Below, piece by piece: positions 34,143 through 47,700 of a stretch of DNA of 64,000 nt (position 1 is its first letter; the number at the start of each line of letters is the position of its first letter). The notes under the pieces were generated by a model. The model was not told the origin of the DNA. It saw only the letters and a list, made by a program, of their open reading frames with translations, and did not search any database. This stretch comes from Calonectria ilicicola (taxonomy: Eukaryota; Ascomycota; Sordariomycetes; Hypocreales; Nectriaceae), in NCBI GenBank assembly GCA_020809705.1, contig CP085827.1:7316001-7380000 (forward strand). Reading direction: 5' to 3'. The position numbers were made by a program, and so were the translations under genes.

Positions 34143-37100
34143 ATGACCACCTTGATCAACACCTCGGATTCGGGTCCACCGCAGCGCCCGATCCGCTTTG
34201 TTCACAACCAAGGACAGCCGCCCTCGAAACGGCGACGAATTAATGCTGCGTATGCGAATCTCTTCGCCCTGTTCCCCAAGGAAGTTGCCGAGCTAACATT
34301 CGCCACAGCTGCTTGACGTGCCGGAAACGAAAGACGAGATGCGCTGGTGAACGACCCCAATGCTCGACGTGCACCAAGAATGGCCACCAGTGTTTAGGAT
34401 ACCCCGAAGAGATCAAGAAGGAAGAAAACGAGAAGAATATTGTTAGTGGAACGAAACCTGACCTCGACGACCAAGATGCCCCGGACCCACGTGAAGATGA
34501 TGAAGACACGAAACCTCACAAGACCGCAATTCGCGTTAAGGCTGCTGCTCCGACCGCCCCCGAGGTGTCACCACCACTCCAGCAATTAGAGCCGGCTCTG
34601 CCCATGAAAACCACCGAATCCGCGGACGATACTCCGAGTGTGACACCACAAATCAGTAATCAGAGCCATCCTTTGGACCAGGACTTGCCTAGTTCGCCTA
34701 CTGCTATTCGACGTTCCGAGAACAATCGTGTTCCCTACTTTCGATACTTTGGCCCGACCGCCATCGTGCCTGGTTTCAAGCAAATGGTTGTCTCTGTCCG
34801 CGATCGTCGCCGTTCAACTGCCGGTTCCGTGTCAGGAACCTCACCTCTGTCCACCCACAGTGGCGCACTATGCAGCAGCTCAGCGGCAGACAGCGATGTT
34901 ATCATAGAAGATTTACCAATTTATGACCCGAACGACCCAGCGCCAGTACACCCCTTGATACTCAACCTTGTCAAGACTTTTTTCCTTCAAATGGGATCGA
35001 ATTATCCGTTTTTAAAGCAATCGAGGTTTCTGCGCATGGTCAAGGAAAAGAGGGTTGAGCCCATTCTTGTAGACTCGGTATGCTCATTAGCAGCGAGATT
35101 CTCGGACTCGCCTGCCCTCACCGGTGGGAATGAGAAGATGCCCCGGACGGAGCGGGGTGCAACCTTTGCTCAGAGAGCTCGGCAAGCTACGGTGGACACA
35201 TTTCCTTGCCCAACAGTTGGCGCTGTACAGGCATGCCTATTGATGGCCTACGAAGGGTTCGGTGCGAGCCAAGACAGTGCCTTGTGGATGTATTTAGGCC
35301 TGGCGATCCGTATGGCAGTGGACCTGGGCTTGCAAAAAGAGGTGGGCGTTCAATATCAGGGGGAAAAAGATCCTCTTTATCGAAGTTGGAGTAGGAAACC
35401 TGGCGACGAAGACAGCCCCGAAGAAAAAGAGGAGTCTAGTCCGCCCAACCCCGAGGAGCAAAAAGAAGTTGTTCAAGAGCGCATGGACACTTTCTGGGCC
35501 GTCTTCATTCTCGATCGTGTCATCTCGTCTGGAACAGGCCGGCCGGTTACGTTTCGCGATGACGACTTCGAGCTCACATTCCCAGAGCCCTCCATTGATC
35601 TGGCGACACAATGGCCTGCCCTATTCCCTATATTCCTCCAGATCATCCATCTCTATGGTCGGGTGTGCGATGTTCTTAATAAAATCCGTGACGCACAGGA
35701 CCTGAACAAAGACATCTGGGCCAAGCTGGGCGAGATGGAGCATGAGCTTACACGGCTATACAAGAGTTGGGACTGGCGGCTACAGTTCAATGTGAGCAAC
35801 TTCAAAGCTTACCTTGGGGTAGGCCAAGGGACCACTTTTATCCTGCTGCACTTTTGGTTCCATGCCCTTTTCATTATTTTACACCAACCCACACTCTTGA
35901 CGCCATTTGCAGAACTGCGTAGCGAGCTGCAACTATTATCGGATAGCCGAGAGCTCAGCATGAGCAGTGCCAAGACGATCTGTGATATTCTGTCATTTGC
36001 CGATTTGATCGACCCTAAGAGTTTTATAGGAAATCCTTTTACAAGCCAACCTATTTACATTGCGGCATGCGCATTCCTGATGGAATCAAGCGCGAACGCG
36101 TCGGAATCACCGTCGAGAGCAAGCTCACCACCAAATTCGAAGCGGCCTGACCAGACTGGCAAGCAAGCCAAGTCGAGGCATTCACTTCTCGCCTCAGCAG
36201 CCAACCAAAATTACCAGCGATGCTATAACTCGCTTCAACAAATCCAGATGTACTGGGGTGGTGTGAAGTACATTTTGACTGCGCTTGATCAAAAGTCCAA
36301 GGGCATATGGGACTGCGAGACGTACACTTCAGAAGAATATGAGAGTACTAAGACGCCTCGGCGAGACAGCCGAGGTTCCATGAACAACCCATTTCCTAGA
36401 TTCGAGGCTCAGACCCCCAAGGTTGCTGGCCAAGTTGCAGGACCTCCCATCGCGTGGAGTCTGGCGGGGACGGCCAATTCACCAAGCTCTAGTTTGACGT
36501 TGATGTATCAGAACATTGACAGTGCTACTATGGCGGGTGGGCATGCTCCACCACCTCGACAGACCAGCACTCCTCCCGGCAACATGGTATATGATCCAAT
36601 CAGACAGAGTCTGCCAGAAGCGTCGACATCCTTGCTGGCGCCGGCGTTTCCGCATTCGAACCCACCTACAGTACGACAATCTCCCCGACCTCCAATGCCC
36701 CGCCGACATAGCAATATGTCTGCTGCGAGCGGTCCAAATCGACCGACAGTTAAATTTGACGCCCTGCCCGAAGATGGAGATGCGAGAGAGCTTTACGCCG
36801 CACCTAGGTTCACCCCGACGAGTCAGCAATCCAATGGATATGAGGGATACAGTGCATCACCGCCAAGCACCATGGCGGCGGAGAGCGGACTTCCGGCGAC
36901 GACTATGTCAGGTACGCCTCATAGTACGGGAACGGGGAGCAGTCAGCAAATGTACTATCCCCAGGGAGGGGTTTCGTATATGCAGTGGGCACCATCCATG
37001 GGAAATATGGATGCTATTACGTTTGACAGCCAGGATATTGACATTGGTGCTCTGGGTCTTCAACAACCAGAACTTATGGGTCCTTGGCTTGAATATATCC

Positions 37101-37159
37101 CCGGCGAGGTGTTGGGACTCTTTGATAATCAAGATATGGGGGGGCAACAAGGCCCCTGA
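34143..37159 (+). CDS. Zn2Cys6 transcription factor with fungal-specific middle homology domain
   Basis: Exons 34143-34249 and 34309-37159 (59-base intron with GCTAAC branch) give 985 residues. The intron interrupts the codon before the first cysteine of the cluster. Cysteines 37, 40, 47, 54, 57 and 64 form a perfect Zn2Cys6 (CLTCRKRKTRC...), preceded by a basic stretch (SKRRRIN). The middle region, about residues 240-600, is the fungal-specific transcription factor domain (SNYPFLKQSRFLRMV, MDTFWAVFILDRVISSGTGR, LLHFWFHALFIILHQPTLL). The C-terminal 300 residues are disordered and rich in Pro, Ser and Gln. The long middle domain and the GTGRP motif are typical of regulators of carbon or nitrogen use, but I cannot assign a named orthologue. 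Two upstream ORFs precede it, including a Met-Thr-stop two bases before the start. Confidence 0.92.
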
Positions 37160-37719
37160 ATACAACAATAGCCACGCAAGATTACTTATGATATGCTTTT
37201 TTGGCGCGGACTGGGTTGAGGGACGAATACCAGGATATATCATACGGCGTTTTTTGTTGCGAGGGATATGAAAAAAAAAAGCTTGGGTGCCATGATAAAG
37301 AGATATCAAAGGAGCTTGATCTACTAGTGTCTACGGTATGATGTGATGTATGTCAAGGCGTTTGCTAATGTAATGACCGGTATAGCAGAGAATATGTAGG
37401 GCAATATATGAAAAACGCTACTGAAAAAAAAAAGAGACTTTGGTGATGGTATGCCACAGGGGGAGAAAGCTTTGTATGATATACTGGCCAACTTTTGCGT
37501 AACCTCTGAGAATACTCCCCCCTTCTTTGGAGCTATTCGACTATCTAAGTCGTAACAATGCGAACAGACATTTATATCTTGGTATTGATACGCCGGTCAT
37601 CGAAGCCCTTTCATGATGCACGACAGCGTCTCCTTCTTGTATAGTCTTGCTTTCCCCCTTCTCTCTTCATGTTGTTTTGTTTATGTATTTATTTATTTAT
37701 TTTTTGGTTCTTTTCCTTC
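37160..37719. other. Convergent spacer
   Basis: This lies between the Zn2Cys6 gene and the chorismate synthase relic. It is AT-rich with several poly-A/T tracts and holds 3' UTR-type sequence; no gene is visible. Confidence 0.6.
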
Positions 37720-38722
37720 TCACCGCTTGGCAGCCAATCCCTTGCCAACCTCACAAGCGTGCTGGGCCATGACGGCGTCAGCAATGACAAGCGCAGCCAT
37801 GCCTTCCACAATGGGGGCAGCGCGGGGGACGACGCAGGTATCGCGGTGGCGGCCAGGACACCCTCGCCGGAGGCATGGTAACGGGCAGTGGTCTGGTCCT
37901 GGCTGATGGTGGCAGGAGGCTTGAAGCCCACCTTGAAGAAGATGGGCATGCCGTTGGAGATGCCGCCCTGGATGCCGCCGGAGGGGTTGGTCTTGGTTTG
38001 CAGGCGGGAGTGGGGGATGCCCGTCTTCTTAGCAGCGGCGTCGAGGGCAGGGGCGGGAACGAAGGGGTCGTTATGGACACTGCCGAGCATCTCAGCGCCG
38101 TGGAAGCCCGAGCCAATCTCGAAGGCCTTGACGGTGGGGATGGAGAGCATGGCGTGGGCGAGGAGAGCCTCGAGCTTGTCAAAGGCCGGCTCGCCGAGGC
38201 CAACGGGGGCGTTGCGGATGGCGCAGGTCACGGTGCCGCCGGTGCTGTCATGGGTGTCGTGGAGCTCGGCATCGCCAAAGAGCTTGATGTTGCCGACGGA
38301 GCTGACAAAGGCGACAATTTCAATGCCGTATGACTCCTTGAGCCACTTCTCAGCAACGGTGCCAGCAGCGACTCGGGCAATGGTTTCGCGGGCGCTGCTG
38401 CGGCCACCGCCAGGCGAGGCCGTAGGTCCAGTCGGCGTGGGAGGGGCGCGGGTGCAGACAGGTCAATGGTCTTGTCACCGTGGTTCTTGGGGCTCTGGTC
38501 TTCGTTGGGGATCTTCAGGAGGATGGGAGTGCCTAGACGACGCCATTTTCGGTGCCCGAGTGGATCGTGACTCGATCCTTCTCGTTGCGCGGGGTGGTGA
38601 TGCTGGACTGGCCGGGGCGGCGGCGGTTGAGCTGGGGCTGGATATCGGCCGCGGCGAGGGCGAGGTTGGGCGGGCAGTTGTCGATGATGCACGAGACAGA
38701 CTTGCCGTGAGACTCGCCCGCG
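37720..38722 (-). pseudogene. Chorismate synthase relic, 5'-truncated and frame-broken
   Basis: The minus strand carries unmistakable chorismate synthase sequence in at least four reading-frame switches. In order: AGESHGKSV...[20 protein letters not shown] up to a TAG at 38533-38535; then [19 protein letters not shown]; then [10 protein letters not shown]; then [17 protein letters not shown]...GSVHNDPFV...[15 protein letters not shown]; then [17 protein letters not shown] to the stop at 37720. The switches lie near 38536, 38447, 38412 and 37846. Compared with the family, the breaks look like deletions of one to about twenty bases. A further in-frame stretch near 38265 appears lost. The first exon (normally MSTxGxxFRVTT) is not visible upstream, although an acceptor-like CAG precedes 38722. 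The enzyme makes chorismate, the last shikimate-pathway step, so an intact copy should exist elsewhere. A locally poor assembly is the alternative. Confidence 0.85.
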
Positions 38723-41700
38723 CTGCACGATGAGAAGGGGTTTTGGTCAATTTGGGGAGGCAATTGTCAAGTTGGGCGCGGGGGAGGGGCAACGGAACGC
38801 GAGCCGCCAATGAAGGCAAGGGGCCAGTCCCTTTTTTTTTCTTTTTTCTTTTTTTTTCTTTAGCCTTTTTCCCTTCTTTTCTTCTTTTCTTTGCAAGACA
38901 AAGGAGTATAGAAAACAAAAAGAAAGGCATGGTTATTTTATTACAACATTCGCATCTACCTCAGTCCATTGTTTAAACAATCAGTAATGTTTATGGTGGC
39001 GGCATCATTGCTGGCTTCATCACACCGCCCATGGTCGTCACAAACAGTGGCTCGATTTTGTCTCTAGAAAGAGAACGAAAAAAAAACCTTGGTAATTCAT
39101 CTTCCATCCAAAGAACCCCTCTGTCGCGCTAGCCAATGGCGGTCCGCTCGATACTCGCCAGGGCACACTGCCGCAGCTGCCTCTGAAGTCCCCGCTCTGT
39201 AGTGGGGTTAGCCCTCGTCTGCCGTTCGTCGCCTTGCTGCAAGGCTGCTTGCTCGCCGGTTTGGGCTGAATCAACAACCAACAAAGTTGGCTCAATCGCT
39301 TTTTGGATATTTGGGTATACGGGCGTGCCATCATATCATTTCTTACACACCATCCCCATCACAACCAGGACAAAAAAGGACATTCGCCTCCAGGGTCCCA
39401 GGCTACGGTACAGGGCTGGGATGACGCTGGACCACCATTTGCCCGGGGTTGCCGCACCGTTCCACAGACTCGCAAAACTTAGTAGTGCAACAACCTTCTA
39501 AGCTGAGCCTCACGCACATGGCTGCTGTAGCGAGACATCACGATTGTTCCCAGTTGGAGCAGCTGGTGGTATACCCTGCTGGTTATTCCAACCTCACACG
39601 GACATAGAGTCTTGCATCCAACCACCAGGACCAAGCCCAGGGGTCAAGATATCATCACATGGCTTATCACCAGACCTCATGTCTCTCAATCACTCCCACA
39701 ACTTCCACCTTCACAACCCCTTACCTTATTTGAGCTGTGCCATATTTTACTAAATGGTCTCAGTGATGCGGCGCGACCAGTCACAGGGTGAGAAAGGTGT
39801 GGCCGCAAACTTATAGAGGGTTGGTTAAATGAATGGCGTGCGAAGGAGAGACAGTCTTTATCAAAAGAGGCAGCGATGGCGGGCGCATAACCCGGAAGGT
39901 ATGATAAGAGAAATCGGTAGTTTCGGACTTGAGAAAGGGGGGCGCGTGCTGCATGAGAGGGAGGGCTCATCGTAATGGAGGGCAGCAAAAGGGAATGCTC
40001 TGCTCCGAGACATGCGTGTAGAGCAGTGATGTCACGCACTTTGCGGGTACTGTATTTCCAAATAAATAGAGACGGGTAGTAAAAAGGAAAAAAAATAGCT
40101 TGTAATTGTATTGACCAGGGGTAAAGACGAGGTGCGCCTGCATGTGTGGATGGGTGACATGGATGCTGAACCAAAGTCGGCAGTAGAGCCATGAAATGGG
40201 GGATTACCATTGCCTCCGGAGACTTTGGATGCAAAAGCCCGCCGCTGCCGTCGCTGACGTCGTCCATTTCGTATACGCCAAGCATTCACTTACATTTGGC
40301 CTTCAGCCTCCCACCATTCCTCGGTCGCGTTGTTATCAGTCAGGAATCCTGGACCGTTGTGATGTCCATGGCCAAACCCGCCCATCCCATCATACTGACG
40401 TGACGTGAAACACACTCTCCACAGTTCCGGTAGTCACACATTTTGCCCACACGCTTAAGCCCACACACACACACACGCGCGCGCGCGCACACGCATGCCC
40501 CATCATATCGGAGGATCCCCAAACGCGAGGATGACGTGCAGGGCAGCCTCTTCCCCAGGGCTCAACCAACAGCCTGTCCGTTTCCACCCCTTGCGATCAG
40601 CACTCGAGTGAGAACCAGGCCGCCACACCGTCGTCCGTGGCGCGGCTCAATCAAGTCATCCTCCCTCACAACTAGCCTCATGGTTTTGATCCTGTCCTGT
40701 CGCGACACCCATATCCCTCAGCCGGACAGGTTCTGTGGAAGGCGGCGGCTTCCGAAAGCTGCTTGCTGATTGGAGGGCTCACCTGGGCTACGCAAGGCAA
40801 CCTCGTTTAAGGGCAGATCAACGCCCTCGCGGGAGCATGGTTCCGAGCCCGTTGGAGTTTGTGACCCGCGCCGCGCGACACATGCCGCTGCCCTGGCCTC
40901 TTCTCCGCATCTGCCCCGGATTTCCGTAGCAAGCCGAGAGACACTGATTTGCTTTTTTTTTTCCTTTCTTTTCTTGTTTAGCCTCCCCCTCTCACATCTT
41001 TCCCATGCACCATGGGGTTTCCTTTTAGGAAATACCCTGCTGATGTTGGGAGAATGCGCCCGTGCATTATCGCGAGCACCTTGGCTTGATTCAGGGGAGA
41101 GTGCATGCGCAGGCGTCAGCACCGGCATGATGACTCCGCACCGCGGCGGCCCTTATCGCAGTAGCGATTCAAGCAAGACCTTTGCGTCATACAAAGCCAA
41201 CTTTCTTCTGCTTCGCGTCCGCGGTGGAGTTGCTATCCCGAGTTTAACGTGCTGCTGATTAAATGTTTGTGAGTTTCGACCGTCCTCTCCCGTGGGCTTA
41301 TTTGCATCTAAGCCTCTACTCAAATTCTTTGGGCTGCACGCCGAGTCCAGTGGCTGCAGCGACGTCCAATCATTATGTACTTGCCGTGCAAGTCATTCGC
41401 ACAGTGTTTGAACGGGGCCTCCCAGTTAGTTTGTCACCTCTCCTCGAGTCGGGTCCAGCCATTTGGGAGGCATCAGGACGTAAACGGATATGTGTGTAAC
41501 GCGGCAGGGTTAAGAGATGGTGGGGAATCAACGTATTGGACGCCCTCAGGCAGTTTTCTGTCGCCTCCATATTGCGTTGCTGCCGCCGCCGCCGCCGCCT
41601 CTTCCGTCACTGGTTCATTCACTGTGAGGCCAGGGAGGAGGAGCTTTCGAGGTCTAGACCATGTACAAAGGGATATAATGTCTGGGGATGTGACGAATCA

Positions 41701-44700
41701 CATCCTGTGCCGTTGCAGCGGTTAGCTGTCTGCTGTGGTGTGACGATGGATTGCCATTTTGAGGGCCTTTGAATAGGCGAGAGCTGTTGGGGTCTGGGAT
41801 CCAATGGGACCTGCAGGGAGTGAGAGAATTACGCCAAGCCCCGAATCCTAGGGCACTGAATGTTCAAATCGGGCGACGTGCTGAGCCTGTAATGTGAGAT
41901 TGGTGCTCCACCTCTTAAGAAGTTGCCTGCCGGAGGGTGCAGGATGAGAGGCAATGCCATCCCTTGGAAACGAGACCGAGGGTGGATTGCTCGATTTGAT
42001 CTAACACAGGGTCGATCCGGTCTCATGCGTTGCAACACCCTTGACAACTTGTCGCAGACATATTGCAGTGTTACGGCGTCGAACGGTGCAGGACCCTCCG
42101 TTTCTTGGGCTGCATGAGTCGCGTCAGAAATCAGGCACGATGACGGAAGGGCGGCGACGAGAATCAAATGGTGGAGGCTGAACCGTCGCTTATAGCGGAA
42201 CAACGTTCTAAAAGACATTGCCCAAGAAACTACCCGCCTCAAGCCGCTGTCAAGCTGCGCACGGATTACATCGGTGGACGGACTGGTTCAGGGTACAGGG
42301 CCCTGGAAGGACAGAAGCGAAAGAGATGGTTGCGCAATATACCGTCAAGTTACCGTTTAATTGAGAGAGAAGTTTGAATCATGGAAGTGCATGACTCCCT
42401 TGCGATAACCACGGTAGCCGCCATACCGTCTCTGGCTGGTTCCTTACGGTATGGCTTTTGAGCCCCTCAGATCAGTGAGCATCCGCCACGTTTGATGCAG
42501 GAACTTGGGTCGCTGTGCCAGGCTCCAATGCAGCAGTGGAACTTGCTTGACAACAGCCACGTCGAGCCGAACCGGACCACGGGGCAGCGTGCTATGCGTT
42601 GCAATCAGGCCCTTGCCACAGAGATTTATCCACCGTACTGAGGTGAATTGCGGGTAATTTGCTTGGGTCCTGAAGTAGAGACCCTTCCGTATTGTCCGGG
42701 CATGATGACGAGGAGGGGCCACAGGATTGGGGGTAGGGGTGTCGAGCAACCCTCCCCTCCTCCCCCGCTATACTTGATTTGAGCGGGAACAAGAGTTGGT
42801 CCGTGGTTTCGATCGCCCTCTGTGTCTGGGAGAGGGAGGAACGCACAGGCACAAGGACTGGGATGAAGGGTGCGGGCAGGCGACGGGGGCTTTTACATGG
42901 CTGGTCCACTTGAATAGTGAAGCCCGTCGCGGGCGCCACTCCACTTTCTACGGCACACTACGCACTAGGCGCTGGGAAGGCGATTGCTCCAAACAGAACG
43001 TTTTGCGAGTAAGCATCACCCGTTGATGAAGGTGACCATGAGGGACAGTGACATACGCGCAACACTAGCCGACATTCGTTGTTGCGGACAAGACGATCTG
43101 TCGTGAGCATAGAACCTGAAATCGGATCATGCTGCTGCTCTAAAAGCTCGCGTTGTTCCGTTGATCCATAATGTAGCATTGGCAGGCTTGTATCCATCGG
43201 CGGGCTTTGTTGCTGCAACGTCATGCGATACAATGTAATGGAAGTTGAAAACGGACCGAGACCACGACGGTGACGGAGACCCGGCGCCCGCATCAGAGAC
43301 AAGGATATCTACTGGCAGCTTTGACAGGGCGCTGAGGTTGCTGATTAGTTTGGTATCGCAACATCGTGGTCAGCAAACCCCAGCTGCAAAGGGGAACGAG
43401 TGTGTTCCGATAGCCAAGACTCGGAGTTAGTTGTACATGGCTACAGGTTATGGACGGAGGTGAACACCCATGACGAGCCCATGGGTGCTGGTGGTTAGCT
43501 CATGGTGGCTAGGAGACGCGGAGCCGTCTCGGGAGCCTCCAGCATGTGCGGCGGCGTCAGGGGATAGGAAACAGAGCGTCGTTGATAACCTCTCCAGATG
43601 TAGATCCCAAGAGGAGCTGGTCCGGTTGCCCACTGCCTCCCTGCCAAACAATGTCGAAAAAGGGCCCACCAGCGAGGGTGTAGACCACTCATGACTCGCT
43701 CGTCTGGACAGGGCTTGCTCGGTGCTCCGCCTTGAGTCCGAGCCGGGCCGGTCAAGTGGTGCTAGCGTTGGGGCCACTGAGCATGCAGTTGTTACCGTAC
43801 TCAGCAGCTAAACTACAACTCTACCGTTCCCAGGTTCGGGGTTTGGCATGGAGGGACTTATTTGTTAGGCGGCAGGCATTGCCCAATCAATTTGGAGTTC
43901 AGACGTGTGGTAAAGTCGCGAATGGTTTCCTTTTAGAAACTATGGATGGGGGTGTGAGGTCATGCGATGGGCTGGATATGAAAAGTCTCCCTGTCGATAC
44001 ATACGTAGCTACGTGGTAGCCGAGGACCACGATACATGGCGGTGACGTACTCGGCATGTTTGGCCGTATTTCGGATAACGGTGAGTAATTGCATGTGTAA
44101 ATGTGTGTGTGATTTCGCAACGCTGGCTGCGAGACAGATAGACCAGCCGTCGCAGCAGGGACGGCGGTTGCGAGACATCTCTTTTCTCCCCCCTTTTTGG
44201 CAGGGAGGGTGGATGTACCAAGAAGGACCATGGAGGCGATGAGACCTGGGAGATATTTTGGCTGCAAAGGGTTGTCAATTGTTCGTCCCGCCACAAGACC
44301 CAAAAGTTGTGTTGCACTACCATGCCTTGTACGACGATGCCATGCACCGGCACGAGACAACGGCAAATTGACATCTGCTTCTTGTTTGCCGCGATGTTCG
44401 TTGGACGCGAGACAATAAGTGTCTTGGGCGCGCAGCCCGATGTCAGTCCTCTAGGTTGAATTTTTTTTTGGGGGGGGGAAACGGCCGTGCGACACAGAGG
44501 CCTTGGTTTTAAGTAAGGCTTGCACCGAAACGGAAATATAGGGCGAGGCAAGCCGCTGGTATAGCTAGCGTGGCGTCGTCCGTCAGCTCATGGAAGCTGA
44601 ATTTGGCATTCGGGAGGTAGCCGTTGACCGGCGCGTCTTTGGAGCCGGGACGGTGATATGACTTTGTAAGACTGGGCGTTTTCCGACATGTTCTACTGCG

Positions 44701-47700
44701 TAGAATACCGAGAGGTGGCTCCGCTCTTCTTGAAACCGGTGCTGGGCTGGACCATCGCTGTTGTCTTTGGGAGCTGGGAATGGGCCAAGTTCAGTGTTGC
44801 TGCGCTTGCTGGGCATTTCTTGGCGGGTGTGTGGCGTGGAGAGAAGGAGGCCAGACCGGCGGGGACCGGACGCAGGTCTTGCCAGGCTGCATGGGCGAGG
44901 GAAGAGGGTTGCCAGTGGCAGCAGAGCACAGACACAGCATTAGCAATCATGGGAAGACCGAGAGCGGCACCTGCGAACGGCGGCGTCTTACTGGCCCAAC
45001 ATGTTACGCCAATCAGCGCCGTCGCGCATCCATCAACACCATCTTCCTCGTGTAAATTACTGACTACTTGCAGACATGGACTGTGCATTTGCTGGGACGG
45101 ACGAGAGTGTGCCCAACACCAGGAACCGGAGCAAAGGCAAGCTGACAGAAGCCCGGACCTCAGCAGCGCCATCCGCGCTGGAATTGCCGGATTGGATCGA
45201 CGACGAAGAGAAAAAAGCCGGCTCCTTGTTGGTTTGGGCATCTTCACACCCTGGTGCATGCGGGCTAACCATGTCCAGGACGACTCGGGCACAAGGGCAA
45301 ACTCTATATTTCTCGTACGGAGTGATTTCTTAATTGTTGCGCACCAGCAGCCATTTTCTCTTGATTGATTCAATCTTGTTTAATTCCTAGATCCCGGCAT
45401 TCCCAGGACCCTGAGTTCCCAACAACAATGTGTCAGTTAGCGGGAGCACAGATCTCGTCGGGTCAGGAACTGACAGACAATGCGGCTGGTTAATCCTCAC
45501 CTGGGCGGAGTCAATATTTGACTCAGCTCTTTCCATTTGGGTACACGATTCTTTTTATTTATTAATTTTTCTTTTCCTTCTTTTCCCTCCCCCTCCCAAA
45601 CACGAAATTCAAAACTGATATCGTTGGCGCCGAGGTTAAAGGCGGTGGGTGGGTGACTTTTTTGGGGGGTTTTTTTCTTTGCTTCTGGCAGTGCGGAGCG
45701 GGCGTCAACTATCTGTTCTGTTTCCAACATGTTGGTTCTCAAAAGAAACCTGTCCAATCCCAGGACTCGGTGCCCTCTTTGGACAGGTCCAGTATCCACA
45801 GTGAGATCTGCCCATCTGTCTTTTGCGCGACCTAGCCGAGCCAGATAGAGGCTGAGGCGGTGGACGGGCCAGATCCAATTACCCCTCTAACAAGTAGTGG
45901 ATTAAAAAAAGAAAAGCAGAAAATGCGTTGCTTTCCTACGAACATGGCGTATCTTATCAGCGCCGACGGGCGTCATGAAACACAGCCCCGAGATCAACGG
46001 GACTTATCTTCGTATTTTCTTTTTTTCTTTTTTGTTTTTATCAAGCAAGTCTAGATAGACAAAAACAATTGTAGTGCGAGAATTATGTGTGTCAACTGGC
46101 CCGTTCTGTCATCAAAATACAAGGCATTCGTTGCATTTTGGCAGCTTTGATCAAGCCAATCCTGGATTGGGCAACTGCTGTTGTGTTACCCCTGGACGGT
46201 GGGCATGGTACAGGATGGCGATGAGATGGGAGCGATTGATTAGGAAGTTTTACAATTCTGCAGGGAGCATGGGGCATCCATCGGGTGTGGATGATGGCGG
46301 AAGCGTGGGTTGAGTGCAGGCGAGCATGGGCATCGGCAGGGATTGGCGGGAGTGTTACAGTAGGACAGTGCAATGTTGCCGCTGCCGCTGCCGCTGCCGT
46401 GGTTGTATTTGCATGGCCATCTACGACGTTCAACATGGCTACGTCGACGGAGCGCAAATTCGAAAAGGGGAGTAACAAACAGACTTTGTGCCATGCAGCA
46501 TCGCGCGAATCGCCACAGTCTGAATTACAGTGTCCCTGAAGCTAGTGCTGGGCTAGGATATGTCAACCATAGCAAATCTCCACCGCATCTTGACAATTGC
46601 ACCTGATGGAGACCCAAAGGAGAGAGGAAAGGAGCAAGTGGTGGTGGTGGTAGTAACCACGGGGTATGGTGCCGGCGATGTTCGGCGAGACGGTGCGGGT
46701 AGATATCTCGCAATTTGCCATGCAGTGCGTGGAAAGCCTGGCAACGGTTGGTGTCACGTCGGTTGGATCGACGCAAGAATGATTGCCAGAGCCGAACAAC
46801 TTGTTCCATCGCCAAGGATTACCGGGGTTGACCAAAAGCGTTCTGGGTTGTAACACCCCAGGGAGACGGGCATTGGGAGGGTGCCAAGATTGTTACGCTG
46901 TAGTCAAGTCGGACATCAGCGGCTGCGATTCAACGACTCAACATATTCCAGCCCGCGAATGAGGGGGAATCGCGTAGTCAAACTCAGTTGTCTATCGGCA
47001 TCTATCTCCATCTCTTATCAGTGTTTCTCCTTCGCTTCAATCATCTGGGGACAACAGATCAATGCGTCACCGTTTGGGTGGCGAGTGGATTCCAGACCAG
47101 GCCAGGCAGTGGGTGACGGGAGATAAAAGTCGCCACAGTGCCAGGGACGCGCATAACGGCACCGTGTCTGTGCTCCAAGCCATGTACCCACTTCGACTTC
47201 CGGCTGGCGTCATGTTTCCCATTCCGACCCTGACCCTCAACTACACAGGCCACGACCACAGACGCAGTCTCGCCCACCCACACCACACGCTTTTTATTTT
47301 CTCTTTCTCTTTCTCTATCCTTCACGCCTACTGTACATGCGAATACGCACACCACACCTCACAATATACCACCACGCACACCCTCCATTTTGACTAATCA
47401 CACACCTCCCTTCGATCCATTGACTGTCGCGCCCCACGTCAGTCATCCCCAGCAAGAGAAGAAGAAGGGAAAAAAAAAAAAGGGCATCAGTCAATCACGT
47501 CGCTCTCCTTGACGCTACCACACTGTAAGGTACCACTGGCGTGCACACCCCCGGTCTAAAAACACCACCGCTGCAAGGCGACTCAAAAGCGAATCCACCA
47601 AGGTCCAGCCAAGAGTCCACCAGTAGAACCCACCCCAGCCGACCAACCCCCTTGTCACCCGATTCCACTTCTGTCCGCGCTGTCGGCCGTGAACGCACGA

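Noticed and set aside
39686..40285. 199-codon minus-strand frame in the gene-poor stretch
   Set aside because: Sequence looks random (mixed His, Pro and Ser with no pattern) and lacks supporting splice or start features.
44688..45373. Open frames of 226 codons on both strands over the same bases
   Set aside because: Neither translation has motifs, bias or a splice partner; stop-poor GC-rich sequence explains both.
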